Origin: an uncultured Victivallales bacterium
GTDB taxonomy: Bacteria; Verrucomicrobiota; Lentisphaeria; Oligosphaerales; JAFGRS01
DNA: 21,246 nt
NCBI GenBank assembly: GCA_903834675.1
Contig: CAILKC010000110.1
Coordinates: forward strand, 1 to 21,246
Direction: 5' to 3'
Shown here: positions 1 to 8,463 of the stretch, one piece after another
Layout of the letters: every line of letters begins with the position of its first letter
Numbering within the stretch: position 1 is the first letter of the stretch
Notes under the pieces: model-generated
Told to the model about the DNA's origin: nothing
Databases searched by the model: none
The model's input: the letters and a program-made list of their open reading frames with translations, nothing else
Made by a program: the position numbers and the translations under genes

Positions 1-134
1 GCGGGCGATGCCCACCCTCAGGCAGCCGGCGCACCACCTCGAGCCGATACCCTAAGCCGCGAGGCTGCCAATTTCATCCTCTGCCCGTATATTGTAGCCC
101 GGCAGGCTGCTGCCAGCCAGGAGACCTACGGACC
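1..134. other. Upstream flank of the polyprenyl synthase gene
   Basis: No complete gene fits here. One forward frame is open from the window edge to a TAA at 53-55 and could be the last 17 or so codons of a preceding gene, but nothing recognisable is encoded. The frame of the downstream synthase is also open back to the edge, so a longer start outside the window cannot be excluded. A purine-rich AGGAGA lies at 119-124, ten bases before the ATG at 135, which favours that ATG. Confidence 0.35.
85..93 (+). promoter_or_regulatory. Candidate -10 region for the polyprenyl synthase gene
   Basis: The sequence CCGTATATT contains TATATT (88-93), a good -10-like hexamer in otherwise GC-rich DNA, 41 bases before the ATG at 135. 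No convincing -35 box is visible. Similar (C/G)GGTATRTT strings lie upstream of the genes starting at 10636 and 20921 on the other strand, which gives mild support that this is a promoter element. Confidence 0.3.
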
Positions 135-1229
135 ATGCCCCAGCCTTCGCCTGACATCCTCCGCCATGAGATCGAACGCTGTCGGCAGCTCACGGATGCC
201 GTGCTGCTCGATCCCAGGTACCAGGCACGCTTCCGCCCCGAGCACCTCCGCCGGGCCGTCTATGCCTACCTCGAACGCCCGGCCAAACGCCTGCGGCCAG
301 CCCTGCTGTTGCTATGTTGCGGCGCCGTCGGCGGCGACGAGCAGCAGGCCCTGCCGGCGGCGGCCGCGGTCGAGCTCTTCCACACCTGGACCCTGGTCCA
401 TGACGACATCATCGACAACGATGCCTTGCGTCGCGGCCAGCCCACGGTGCATGTCGACGCCGAGGGCTGGGCCGCCACAGAGTTTGGCGCCGCCCCGGCC
501 GCGGCTCGTGCCTATGGTCGGGACGTCGCCATCCTGGCGGGTGACGCGCAGCAGGCCTGGGCAACTGCCATGCTCCTGGAATGCGCCGAACGCGGCGTGC
601 CTGAGAGGATCGTGCTGGGACTGGTCGGGCGCTTGCAGACCGTCGTCAACCACCGCCTGATCGAGGGCGAGATGCTCGACGTCCAGTTCAGCTACCGCAC
701 CCGCGAGTCCTGCCGCGAAGCGGACGTCCTGCAGATGATCCGTCTCAAGACCGGCGTGCTGCTGGAGTACTGCGCCGCGGCCGGCGCCGCCATCGGCTGC
801 GGCAGACTCCCCGGGGAGGACCCGGTCGTCGACGCGCTGGGCGAGTTTGCGCACCTCTGCGGCATCGCCTTCCAGCTCCAGGATGACATCCTCGGGGTCA
901 CCGGCGACCAGGCCAAGCTGGGCAAGCCCTTGGGGGCGGACATCCGCGAGGGCAAGGCCACGACCATCATCCTGCATGCCTTACGGACCGCCGCGGCCCC
1001 GCAGGCGGCGGTCATCCGCGCCGCCCTCGGGCACACCTGGGCCTCGCCGGCAGAGGTCGATACCGTGCGCCAGATGCTGGTTGAACTGGGCAGCATCGAG
1101 TACACTCAGGAGCTGGCGGAGCGCTTTGTCGGGCAGGCTCTCGCCAGGCTGCACCAGACCGTGCCAGCCTCGGCGCAACGGCACCTGCTGGAAGCCTGGG
1201 CCCGGAGTATGACCGCACGGGCGTCGTGA
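135..1229 (+). CDS. Polyprenyl (isoprenyl) diphosphate synthase
   Basis: This trans-prenyltransferase condenses allylic diphosphates with isopentenyl diphosphate in the cytoplasm to make farnesyl-, geranylgeranyl- or longer prenyl diphosphates. The 364-residue length fits the family. Visible signatures are KRLRPALLLL near residue 50, the first Asp-rich motif DDIID at 90-94, the GKPLGADIREGKAT block, and the second motif DDILG at 250-254 followed by VTGD. The second motif ends in Gly instead of the third Asp, as in many GGPP-type enzymes. Trp85, the fifth residue before the first motif, sits where bulky residues limit chain length, so a short C15-C20 product is likely (inference). The gene is followed 22 nt later by the UroD-family gene. 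No carotenoid, hopanoid or quinone gene lies nearby to fix its pathway. Confidence 0.93.
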   Translation: MPQPSPDILRHEIERCRQLTDAVLLDPRYQARFRPEHLRRAVYAYLERPAKRLRPALLLLCCGAVGGDEQQALPAAAAVELFHTWTLVHDDIIDNDALRRGQPTVHVDAEGWAATEFGAAPAAARAYGRDVAILAGDAQQAWATAMLLECAERGVPERIVLGLVGRLQTVVNHRLIEGEMLDVQFSYRTRESCREADVLQMIRLKTGVLLEYCAAAGAAIGCGRLPGEDPVVDALGEFAHLCGIAFQLQDDILGVTGDQAKLGKPLGADIREGKATTIILHALRTAAAPQAAVIRAALGHTWASPAEVDTVRQMLVELGSIEYTQELAERFVGQALARLHQTVPASAQRHLLEAWARSMTARAS

Positions 1230-1251
1230 AACGGCGAGAGGGCAGGACCCC

Positions 1252-2328
1252 ATGAAGACCGCTTTGCTATCGAGTCGCGAACGTGTGCGTCTGGCGCTGG
1301 CACACCAAACCACCGACCGCATCCCCATCGCCATGGTCTGCGCCGGCATCAACGCGCCGGCCCGGGCTGACCTGGCCGCGGTCCTGCAGCGCGAGCGTGG
1401 CCTGACGGTCGAGGCCTACCTCGACGGCCTCATCGACATCGCCGGCATTGCGCCGCCCTACGTCGGGCCGGCCCTCCCGCCGGAGCAGGACCTCTGGGGC
1501 GTCGTCCGCAAAGCCGTCAGCTACGGCCCGGCTAGCTACAGCGAAATCGACCGCTACCCGCTGGCCGAGGTGATCTCCGCCCGCGAGCTGGACGCCTATC
1601 CCTGGCCCACCACGGCGCTGTTCGACTACAGCGCCCTGCCCCATCTCGCCCAGCGCTTGCAGGCGGGCCGCGAGCGCTGCCTGATGATCGCCAACGGCAA
1701 TGTCTTCGAGTCTGCCTGGTACATGCGTGGTTTCGAGCGTCTCTTCATGGACTTCCTCGACAACCCCGACCTGGCCCACGGCATCCTGCGCCGCGTCGCC
1801 GCCTTCCACTGCGCTCATTTCGAGCGTATCCTGAGCGCGGCACCCGGCCTCATCGACCTCGCCTTTACCGCCGACGATATCGGCGGCCAGAAGGGCCTGC
1901 TCATGTCGTTGCCCATGTGGGAAGAGTTCATCAAGCCCTACCATGTCCAGCTCAACCAGCTCATTCACCGCTTTGGCGTGCGGGTGATCTACCACAGCGA
2001 CGGCGCGGTCATGGAGGCCGTTCCCGGGCTGCTCGACATGGGTATCGACGTCTTGCAGGCCCTGCAGTTCGATGCCGCCGGCATGGACCCACTGGCACTC
2101 AAGCAACACTATGGCGAACGGCTGTGCTTCGAGGGCGGGGTCAGCGTCCAGCATACCCTGCCGTTTGGCAGCGCGGAGGATGTGCGAACCGAAGTGCGCC
2201 AGCTCATCGACGTGCTGGGGCGTGACGGCGGCTACATCCTCGGTCCCTCCCACGCCATCCAGGCCGGCACCCCGGCAGAGAACATCCTGGCGCTGTTCGA
2301 CACCGCCCGCGACTACTACCCGTACTGA
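1252..2328 (+). CDS. Uroporphyrinogen decarboxylase (URO-D) family protein, methyltransferase-like subgroup
   Basis: A 358-residue TIM-barrel protein of the URO-D/methylcobamide methyltransferase superfamily. The N-terminal SRERVRLALAHQTTDRIPI stretch is the usual opening of the family. YHSDG (His248, Asp250) matches the HS(C/D)G motif that contributes to the active site or metal site in the MtaA-like branch. GGVSVQHTLPFGSAEDVRTEV and the late GGYILGPSHAIQAGTPAENI complete the pattern. True HemE normally carries an N-terminal substrate-binding signature that is not evident here, and no haem genes are nearby, so a corrinoid- or folate-linked methyl transfer role is more likely than haem synthesis (inference). 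A GGCAGGA sequence just before the ATG serves as ribosome-binding site. The gene probably shares a transcript with the prenyl synthase. Confidence 0.88.
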   Translation: MKTALLSSRERVRLALAHQTTDRIPIAMVCAGINAPARADLAAVLQRERGLTVEAYLDGLIDIAGIAPPYVGPALPPEQDLWGVVRKAVSYGPASYSEIDRYPLAEVISARELDAYPWPTTALFDYSALPHLAQRLQAGRERCLMIANGNVFESAWYMRGFERLFMDFLDNPDLAHGILRRVAAFHCAHFERILSAAPGLIDLAFTADDIGGQKGLLMSLPMWEEFIKPYHVQLNQLIHRFGVRVIYHSDGAVMEAVPGLLDMGIDVLQALQFDAAGMDPLALKQHYGERLCFEGGVSVQHTLPFGSAEDVRTEVRQLIDVLGRDGGYILGPSHAIQAGTPAENILALFDTARDYYPY

Positions 2329-2334
2329 AACCTC

Positions 2335-2471
2335 TGGCCGCGAGCCGCGGCCGCTCCATCCCCTGGGAGCGCCGACCGTCGGGTCGGCTGGCCGCGGGCC
2401 GCGGCCGCTCCATCCCCTGGGAGCGCCGACCGTCGGGTCGGCTGGCCGCGGGCCGCGGCCGCTCCATCCCC
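2335..2471. repeat. 54-bp GC-rich tandem repeat (2.5 copies) with internal hairpins
   Basis: Unit 1 spans 2335-2388, unit 2 spans 2389-2442 and a partial unit 3 spans 2443-2471. Units 1 and 2 differ at one base (GCGAG versus GCGGG). Each full unit ends in a perfect hairpin GCCGACC-GTCG-GGTCGGC (2371-2388 and 2425-2442) and contains the palindrome GGCCGCGGCC-like block. The array exactly fills the gap between two convergent genes, so it may work as a two-way transcription stop, although there is no T-run. The unit is a multiple of three and stays open as an 18-residue repeat on the minus strand, but this is a frame shadow past the stop of the next gene. Confidence 0.9.
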
Positions 2472-5471
2472 CTAGCGCTGCACGCGCGCCTCCGCCCAGG
2501 TGGCCTGATCGCAGGAGATGCCGTCGCCGCCATCGGTGGTCAGCAGGCGCAGCTTCTCGGCGCCGGTGATGTCGACGCTGACCTGCTGCGGCTTGTCGCC
2601 GACCTTCAACACCGCGCTTTCGAAGGCGCGCACCCAGGTGCCGCCACGCTGGACCTCGACCGCGAAGGCGGCCGAGCCCAGCTTGTATGACCCCATCGAG
2701 TCGTCGATGCCGATGACGGCCGTGAAGCGCTTCGCCTGGCGGAGTTCGCCACCGAGCGGGTAGGTGACGTTGGCGCGGTTGCCCTCCTTGCTCTCTTCGG
2801 GGTGCAGCAGAATGCCTTTGGCGTACTCGACACCGCCGAGCCGGATCGGCTTGCCGGCATAGTTCGTGTCCTTCTTCCAGCACGGCAGGTACGCCACCAG
2901 GTCTTGTTCATCGAGGTCGCTCAGGAAGATGCCGCCCTGGCCCAAACCCGTGGCCGTGTAGGTGACGGTGACCGCCTCCGACCGCGTCGCCGTCTTCCCG
3001 TCCGTGACGAATGCCGCAGCCGTGAGAGTGACTGTGCCCGCGACGGTAAGCGGTTGGGTGTAGGCGGGCGAGCTGACCGTCGGCTCGCTGCCGTCGAGGG
3101 TGTAGCGCACCACGCCTTTCGGGCCGCGCGGTGAAGGCGTCGGCGTAATCCGTACGCTCAGTGGGGTCAGAAAGGTGCGCGAGGCGGGCACGACCGTCGG
3201 CGCATGCACGACCCGCGGCAGCGCCGTGCGGTACTCGTCCACCACCAGCCCAATCTGCTCGAACGGGATTCGCTCAAACCCAATCTTCGCCGCCGGGGAG
3301 CCGGCGCGCAGAGCGAAGTCCTGCGTCTGCAGGTCGCCGAAGCCCGGATCACCGCTGACGATGAGGTTGCCGCGCTTCCCGAGTTCCACCGCTGCGGCGG
3401 GGTCCCCGTTCTTGTAGTTTTTCGACTTGCCGCTGCCATCGAACGAGCCGGCGAAGACGACATCGTCGGCGATGACGTTGCCTTCGACCTTGCAGTCGTC
3501 CAGGCTCGCCTTCGGGTCCAGCCGCAGGAAGAACTCGCCTTGGCTGACGTTGCGGCGCAGCACGTTATCCTTGGGTAGCCGACGCTGGAGAAGCTGGTCA
3601 GCATCGCTCTTGAAATCCTCTGCCAGGCGCAGGAGAAGCGGATAACGGGTGCTGTACGGCGGCTGGTCGTAGTTGACGGCCTTGAGGTTCTCGACCATGT
3701 GCCAATCGCCGCCCATCTGGAACTTCTGCGGGTCGCCCCAGGCGCTGAAGCTGAGGCCGTTGCACTTCAGGAAGATGTTGTTCTCCACCAGCATGCCCCG
3801 GCCACTGTTCGTATGAAACACCTGATCGACGTCATAGAACACGTTGCCGTACAGATGGATGCCGCCGCATGGCAGGTCCGGATAGATGACGAAACAGCCC
3901 AGGTTCCCCGGACCGTGGATATGGTGGAAGTAGTTGTAGCGGAACACATGGCCAAGAATAGTCCAGTCCATGGCGGTGTAGGTGACGCCGACGTCGCCAG
4001 TCTCCTGGGCGATGCGGGTGAACTCGGAATACTCGATGACATGGTCGTTGCCGCCGTAGCCGATGCCCTCGTGCGGACCGTCGTGGATGTAACAATGCGA
4101 GATGCGATTGCCGACCCCGTCGAGTTGCACGGCCGGCCGGTAGGTCTTCTGCACTCGGGCAAAGTGGTGAATGTCGCAGTTCTCGACGTAGTTGCCGGCC
4201 GGTGTCAGAGTCTTGCGGTCGCCCCCCGCGAGGCCAATACCGGTCGAAGCCACCTCGTAGACGTCGCAGCTCCTGACGCCATTCTTCGTGCCGCCCTGGA
4301 TATCGATGGCGGTGCCGCCCACGTTGCGAACCGTGCATCCGGCGATCTCGTTCTCTGTGCCGCCCTTGACCACGATGGCGCCGGCGCGGGAACTCTCGAA
4401 GGTAAAGCCGCAGACGCGAACCTGCTGCGTGTTGTTCAGCACCAGCATCGGCTTCTGCAGTTCGGGAAAGAACACCTCGGTCGTGGGGGTCGCGGTCGGC
4501 GGCCAGAAGTAGAGGGTGCCGGCTTTACGGTCCAGATACCATTCGCCCGGCTGATCCAACTCCTCCAGCACGTTCAGGACGTAGAACCGTTGCCCCTTCT
4601 TGTAGCCATACCCGTGGTAGGGCGGCGCGGGCCAGATTTCTTTCTGCGCCAGGTCGAGCTTCTGGATGCGGTGGTACTGGTCGCTCCAGTCATGAACCCA
4701 GTAGCCATGCACCCAGAGGTCGCTCGTGTCCCGCCAGCGCGCCGGCCGGTCGCCGTCATAGGTGAAGCGGCCGTAGTGGCTGTCGGCGCCCTTTTCCACC
4801 TTCGTCCCGCCTTCAGGAATGCCGGCCACCCGCAGCCAGTCACCGGAGTTCGGATACCGGGCCAGAGTCATGTACCGACCGCCGCAGACCACCTCGGCAC
4901 GGGCTTTCCCGCCGCTGCCATCGACACTGCCAAGCTCGGCCACGCCCGCGGCTTTCAGGTCCGTCTGCAACACCTGGCCGCGTGCCGCCGGGTCGAGACG
5001 CTCCAGGATGGCCGGGTCGGAGACCGCCTTCCAGCCGCTGAGGGCTCTGCCCCCGACGAAACGGACCTCCTCCCGGCCACAGGCCCGATAGGTGATCGGC
5101 CTCCCTGGGGTCCCAGAGTCCGCCGCCGTGAGTTCCAGCGTCTCCCGTACTTCATACACTCCACCCCGCACGCCGACCGCCAGTCCACCCACAGGCAGCG
5201 GCCCCGCGGCCTGGCGTTTGCGGACCTCGTCGCGAGCCCGTCCCAGGGTCGCAAACGGGCCATCGGTGTTGGCCGCATTCGGGCCGACCAGAGTGCCTGA
5301 CCAGGCGTCGTTGCCGTTGCTGGCGACGTAGTAGTCCGCCGTCGACAGCGGGGCTCGAGCGGACTTCGCCGCGTGGTCAGGGCTCAGGCAGCCGGCGCTC
5401 AGCAGCAGCCCAGCCATGGCCCCCAAACGTCCCACTCTCAGCACGTTGCGGCGGATCTGTTCGCATGACAT
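2472..5471 (-). CDS. Exported right-handed beta-helix protein (GH141-like) with chitobiase C-terminal-like and NPCBM domains
   Basis: About 999 residues. I chose the ATG at 5471 because AGGAGA lies just upstream and a hydrophobic signal follows. The leader has a twin-arginine-like RRNVLRVG and ends at Cys28 in a lipobox-like LLSAGC, so it may be a Tat-type lipoprotein (inference). Residues ~44-86 carry the motif YYVASNGNDAWSGTL...DGPFATLGRARDEVRKR shared with two other proteins here. A parallel beta-helix follows to ~750, with many short GN/NxI repeats. Residues ~765-845 resemble the chitobiase C-terminal domain (YTLDGSEPT), and ~850-999 is an NPCBM-type galactose-binding-like domain (GILLHPEESKEG, IGIDDSMG). 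Glycoside hydrolase or lyase activity on a complex polysaccharide is likely but the substrate is unknown. It lies 47 nt after its paralogue, probably cotranscribed. At the usual acidic pair it reads YPDL (530-533) rather than YxDD. Confidence 0.85.
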   Translation of the reverse strand: MSCEQIRRNVLRVGRLGAMAGLLLSAGCLSPDHAAKSARAPLSTADYYVASNGNDAWSGTLVGPNAANTDGPFATLGRARDEVRKRQAAGPLPVGGLAVGVRGGVYEVRETLELTAADSGTPGRPITYRACGREEVRFVGGRALSGWKAVSDPAILERLDPAARGQVLQTDLKAAGVAELGSVDGSGGKARAEVVCGGRYMTLARYPNSGDWLRVAGIPEGGTKVEKGADSHYGRFTYDGDRPARWRDTSDLWVHGYWVHDWSDQYHRIQKLDLAQKEIWPAPPYHGYGYKKGQRFYVLNVLEELDQPGEWYLDRKAGTLYFWPPTATPTTEVFFPELQKPMLVLNNTQQVRVCGFTFESSRAGAIVVKGGTENEIAGCTVRNVGGTAIDIQGGTKNGVRSCDVYEVASTGIGLAGGDRKTLTPAGNYVENCDIHHFARVQKTYRPAVQLDGVGNRISHCYIHDGPHEGIGYGGNDHVIEYSEFTRIAQETGDVGVTYTAMDWTILGHVFRYNYFHHIHGPGNLGCFVIYPDLPCGGIHLYGNVFYDVDQVFHTNSGRGMLVENNIFLKCNGLSFSAWGDPQKFQMGGDWHMVENLKAVNYDQPPYSTRYPLLLRLAEDFKSDADQLLQRRLPKDNVLRRNVSQGEFFLRLDPKASLDDCKVEGNVIADDVVFAGSFDGSGKSKNYKNGDPAAAVELGKRGNLIVSGDPGFGDLQTQDFALRAGSPAAKIGFERIPFEQIGLVVDEYRTALPRVVHAPTVVPASRTFLTPLSVRITPTPSPRGPKGVVRYTLDGSEPTVSSPAYTQPLTVAGTVTLTAAAFVTDGKTATRSEAVTVTYTATGLGQGGIFLSDLDEQDLVAYLPCWKKDTNYAGKPIRLGGVEYAKGILLHPEESKEGNRANVTYPLGGELRQAKRFTAVIGIDDSMGSYKLGSAAFAVEVQRGGTWVRAFESAVLKVGDKPQQVSVDITGAEKLRLLTTDGGDGISCDQATWAEARVQR

Positions 5472-5518
5472 CGCGGTCTCTCCTGTATACCGGTCGCTCG
5501 GACCGTGGCGCAACCCAC

Positions 5519-8365
5519 TCACTTGCTCAACTCAATCACCCCCGCCTGGCTCACATCATAGGACTGGCCGCGCGTGCCTTCCCACATCAACCACAGGTCC
5601 TCGCGCGCTTTACGCACGGTCAGATTGAAGGCGATGCGGCGCTCCGTGGCCGGGTCCATATCGATCAGGCGGAAGGGGATGCGGCACTCGGCGGTCCAGC
5701 GCCCCGGTTCCGGCCTCGAGGCCCGGAACGTGATGCCACCGGGGTCCATGGCCTTGGGCTCGTCGAGGCCCGGCGTCGTGCCGAACTGGAGGAAGCCGTT
5801 GCCAAAGCCGCGGATGACGGTGGTCGGCGGCGCCTTGGCGTCCTTCCGGAGAACGTGCAGGCTGATTTCCACCGCATCGTCTGCGCCCCACTCATTCGTG
5901 CCGAACGTGGTCTCCGGGCTGATGAGACTCTCCACCGCAACGTAGAGGCTATCCTGATCATAGGCCAGCCAAGCCCGGCTCTGGCGTGCCGCGATTACCG
6001 GGCCGCCGCCGACATCCTGGGCCAGCAGCATGGGCGCCGCGGAGTCCACCGTGCCCCACTCCGCCGCGGCCATCGTGCCATCGATGGTGATCGGCCCCAT
6101 CGCCTTGGGCACCTTGAAGACCGGCGCGGTGCCGGCTTTCTGCTTCGAGGCGCCAACCGCGGCGTTCTGCGCCAGCGGCGGGAGTGGTTTCGGTGGTGCA
6201 TAGGGCCACGCCTTGACCGGCGGCGTGGGACGCAGTGCGTCAGCGTAGAGCCCCATCTTCTCGACGGGCACCGGCTGGAACCCCGGCAGCCGGGTGAAGA
6301 CCTCGGCGTCCGGCCGCAGGCGGAAGTCGCCCTCAGCGGCATTCACGAAACCCGGATCGCGCTCGGTCACCAGGTTCTCCTCAGGCTTGAGCTGCCAGTT
6401 GCCGCCGCTCACCTCGGCGCACATCACCAGCAGGTTCCGCACCGCCCGGTTGATCCGTGGCTGGCCCGGCTGCGGGTCCATGAAGCCGACCAGTTGCGGG
6501 TAGCGCGTGGTGTAGGGCGGCTTGGTGATGTCGACCTCCTGCAGCAGCCGCTCCTTCCAGAAACACCCCGCGCCACCGTTGATCGCCTCTTTCCAGCGCT
6601 TGTCGTTCCACGGGGCCGAGCCCATGGCGCGTTTGCACTCGATGAAGATGTTGTTTTCGGAGAGGTTATCGTGGCCACCGTGCGAGAACACCGTGCCGAA
6701 CGAGCCCCGGCCAGGATCGCCGCAGCGGAAGAAGACATTGCCGAACACGGTGAAGCCGCCGTCGCCGTCGTCGAAGTACACCGCCGCGTTACCATGCCCC
6801 ATCGGGCTGCCGATGTTGTGCCAGAAGTTGTAGCGCACGAGGTTGCCGCGACAGGATGGGTTCCGGCCGGTGTAGAGAGCGCCGCTGTCGTCGGTCTCGG
6901 TGCAGACGTGGTGGATCTCGTTGTACTCGAAGACATGGTCGTTGCCGCTGATGCCGACCGCCATATGGGGCGCGTCATGCATCAGGTTGTGCGCGGCACG
7001 ATTGCCAACCCCTTGCAGCGAGATCGCGCTGGCATAGGTCAACTGCTGCCGGGAGAAGCGCCAGATGTGGTTGTTCAGCGCCTCGTGTCCGGCCGGGGTC
7101 AGGGTCTTGCGGTCGCCGCCGACCAGCGTGATGCCGCCCGTGCCGGTGTCGTGGATGTCGCACGCCTCCACCGTGTGGCGCAGGCCACCGGCAACGCTCA
7201 CCCCTAGCCCCCTGAGGTTGCGGATCTCGCACGCTTGGATGCGATTGCCGCTGCCGCCGCTGACCTCGATGCCATGGCTGAGGCCAGCTTCGACAATGAA
7301 GCCGCGAACGACGACGTTGGCCGCCTCGCGCAAGGCCATGACCGGCGCCTTCAGGGTCGAGAGCACCAGGCGCTTGCCAGCCAACGGACCGGGCGGCAGG
7401 AAGTACAGCCGGCCAGCCTCACGATCGATGTAGTACTCGCCGGGCTGGTCCAGTTCCTCCAGCAGGTTCAGGGCGCAGTACCGCCGCGGCGAGGGGTTGC
7501 CCTGCTTGACGGTGTAGAGCGCGGGTGACGCCAGGGTGATCTGCCGGGTCGCGGGGTCAATGGACTTGACCCGGATGGCCTCGGGATACCAGTCGAAACA
7601 CCAGTAGCCCAGCAGCCAGACGCCGGCCTCCACATTCCAGCGCTGGGCGCGCTCGCCGGCGTACTCGAAGACGCCGCCGGATCCCGCCGCGTTGTTCTCG
7701 CCAGAGGCGCCGGGCGAGATGATCTTAGCGATCGTGGTCCAGCCCTGGTCCGGCCAACGCGCCAGCGTCATCGGCTGGTCGTCATGGAACAACTCGGGCA
7801 GCGCCGGGGCGCTGAAGTAGCGCGCCGGCACGGAACCCAGGTTCGCGATGCCGAGCGCCCGCAGATCCGCCTGCACGACCTTACCGCGCACCGCGGCATC
7901 GAGCCGCTGCAGAACCCCGGCGTCGGTGACCGCCGCAAACGCCTCGGCGGGAAGAGTCACCCCGCCGGAAAGATGCACCGTCTCGCCGGGGTAGGCACGG
8001 TAGACCACCGGCGCAGCCTCAGTGCCCGAGTCCTGCGCGCTCAACTCGAAGCTGCGCGACAGCGCGTAGATCCCGGCGCGGACCGCCACCGTCATGCCCG
8101 GGGCAGACAGGCCCCCGGCCGCCTTGCGCTTGCGGACCTCGTCGCGGGCCCGCTCCAGCGTGGCGAACGGCCCATCGGTCTGCTCCGGATTCGGCTCGGA
8201 CAAGGTGCCCGACCAGGCGTCATTGCCATTGAGCGCCACGTAGTAGTCCGCTGCAAACGGCGCCGCCCCGGCGGACTTCGCAGCCCCACCGCCGCTCAGA
8301 CAGCCGCCGCTCAACAGCGCCGCCAGACTCGCCAAACCGGCGCCGCGCATCAGGTTCATTTGCAT
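5519..8365 (-). CDS. Exported right-handed beta-helix protein (GH141-like) with C-terminal CBM9-like domain
   Basis: A 948-residue paralogue of the next gene. It starts MQMNLMRG with a hydrophobic leader ending at Cys22 (SGGC), probably a lipoprotein with a relaxed lipobox. Residues ~40-82 carry the shared YYVALNGNDAWSGTL...DGPFATLERARDEVRKRK motif. The beta-helix core runs to ~720 and includes GVGNRAAHNLMHDAP, GNDHVFEYNEIHH, ETDDSGALYT and the acidic YFDD at 530-533. The end of the core is the family tail DPGFVNAAEGDFRLRPD. Residues ~748-948 form a CBM9/DOMON-like carbohydrate-binding domain (TIDGTMAAAEWG, WGADDAVEISLHV, ECRIPFRLI). The fold and domain order match GH141-like enzymes, whose characterised members act on plant cell-wall glycans. 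Fucosidase, xylanase or another specificity cannot be decided from sequence alone. It is first in a probable two-gene operon. Confidence 0.87.
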   Translation of the reverse strand: MQMNLMRGAGLASLAALLSGGCLSGGGAAKSAGAAPFAADYYVALNGNDAWSGTLSEPNPEQTDGPFATLERARDEVRKRKAAGGLSAPGMTVAVRAGIYALSRSFELSAQDSGTEAAPVVYRAYPGETVHLSGGVTLPAEAFAAVTDAGVLQRLDAAVRGKVVQADLRALGIANLGSVPARYFSAPALPELFHDDQPMTLARWPDQGWTTIAKIISPGASGENNAAGSGGVFEYAGERAQRWNVEAGVWLLGYWCFDWYPEAIRVKSIDPATRQITLASPALYTVKQGNPSPRRYCALNLLEELDQPGEYYIDREAGRLYFLPPGPLAGKRLVLSTLKAPVMALREAANVVVRGFIVEAGLSHGIEVSGGSGNRIQACEIRNLRGLGVSVAGGLRHTVEACDIHDTGTGGITLVGGDRKTLTPAGHEALNNHIWRFSRQQLTYASAISLQGVGNRAAHNLMHDAPHMAVGISGNDHVFEYNEIHHVCTETDDSGALYTGRNPSCRGNLVRYNFWHNIGSPMGHGNAAVYFDDGDGGFTVFGNVFFRCGDPGRGSFGTVFSHGGHDNLSENNIFIECKRAMGSAPWNDKRWKEAINGGAGCFWKERLLQEVDITKPPYTTRYPQLVGFMDPQPGQPRINRAVRNLLVMCAEVSGGNWQLKPEENLVTERDPGFVNAAEGDFRLRPDAEVFTRLPGFQPVPVEKMGLYADALRPTPPVKAWPYAPPKPLPPLAQNAAVGASKQKAGTAPVFKVPKAMGPITIDGTMAAAEWGTVDSAAPMLLAQDVGGGPVIAARQSRAWLAYDQDSLYVAVESLISPETTFGTNEWGADDAVEISLHVLRKDAKAPPTTVIRGFGNGFLQFGTTPGLDEPKAMDPGGITFRASRPEPGRWTAECRIPFRLIDMDPATERRIAFNLTVRKAREDLWLMWEGTRGQSYDVSQAGVIELSK

Positions 8366-8379
8366 GGTTCTTGGGCCTT

Positions 8380-8409
8380 TCTATACCGAACAACTCTCGG
8401 GAGCGTTGT
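8380..8409 (-). promoter_or_regulatory. Candidate -10 box and palindromic operator upstream of the beta-helix operon
   Basis: On the minus strand TATAGA (8385-8380) is a -10-like hexamer 15 bases before the ATG at 8365. Directly upstream lies a 20-base imperfect palindrome (8390-8409; arms ACAAC-t-CTC and GAG-c-GTTGT, eight of ten positions pair). It would cover the spacer of a promoter using that -10, as an operator would. The short distance to the ATG would make a very short leader, so the promoter call is weak. The palindrome itself is directly visible. Confidence 0.3.
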
Positions 8410-8463
8410 GAGTTGGAGAACGCTGCGAGTCACCGGACAGTGGAAGACGCGCTCGGGCGGCTT

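Noticed and set aside
1252..2328. Genuine haem-pathway hemE
   Set aside because: The HSDG motif and overall style fit the methyltransferase-like branch, and no haem genes are adjacent.
2335..2471. CRISPR array
   Set aside because: The units are contiguous with no unique spacers, and no cas genes are present.
1267..2883. A 538-codon minus-strand frame containing an 18-residue repeat
   Set aside because: It is antisense to the UroD gene and passes through the tandem repeat; the apparent repeat protein is only the translation of the 54-bp units.
3699..7207. Two long plus-strand frames (3699-5300 and 5465-7207)
   Set aside because: Both are antisense to the two beta-helix genes, lack ribosome-binding sites, and show shadow-type composition.
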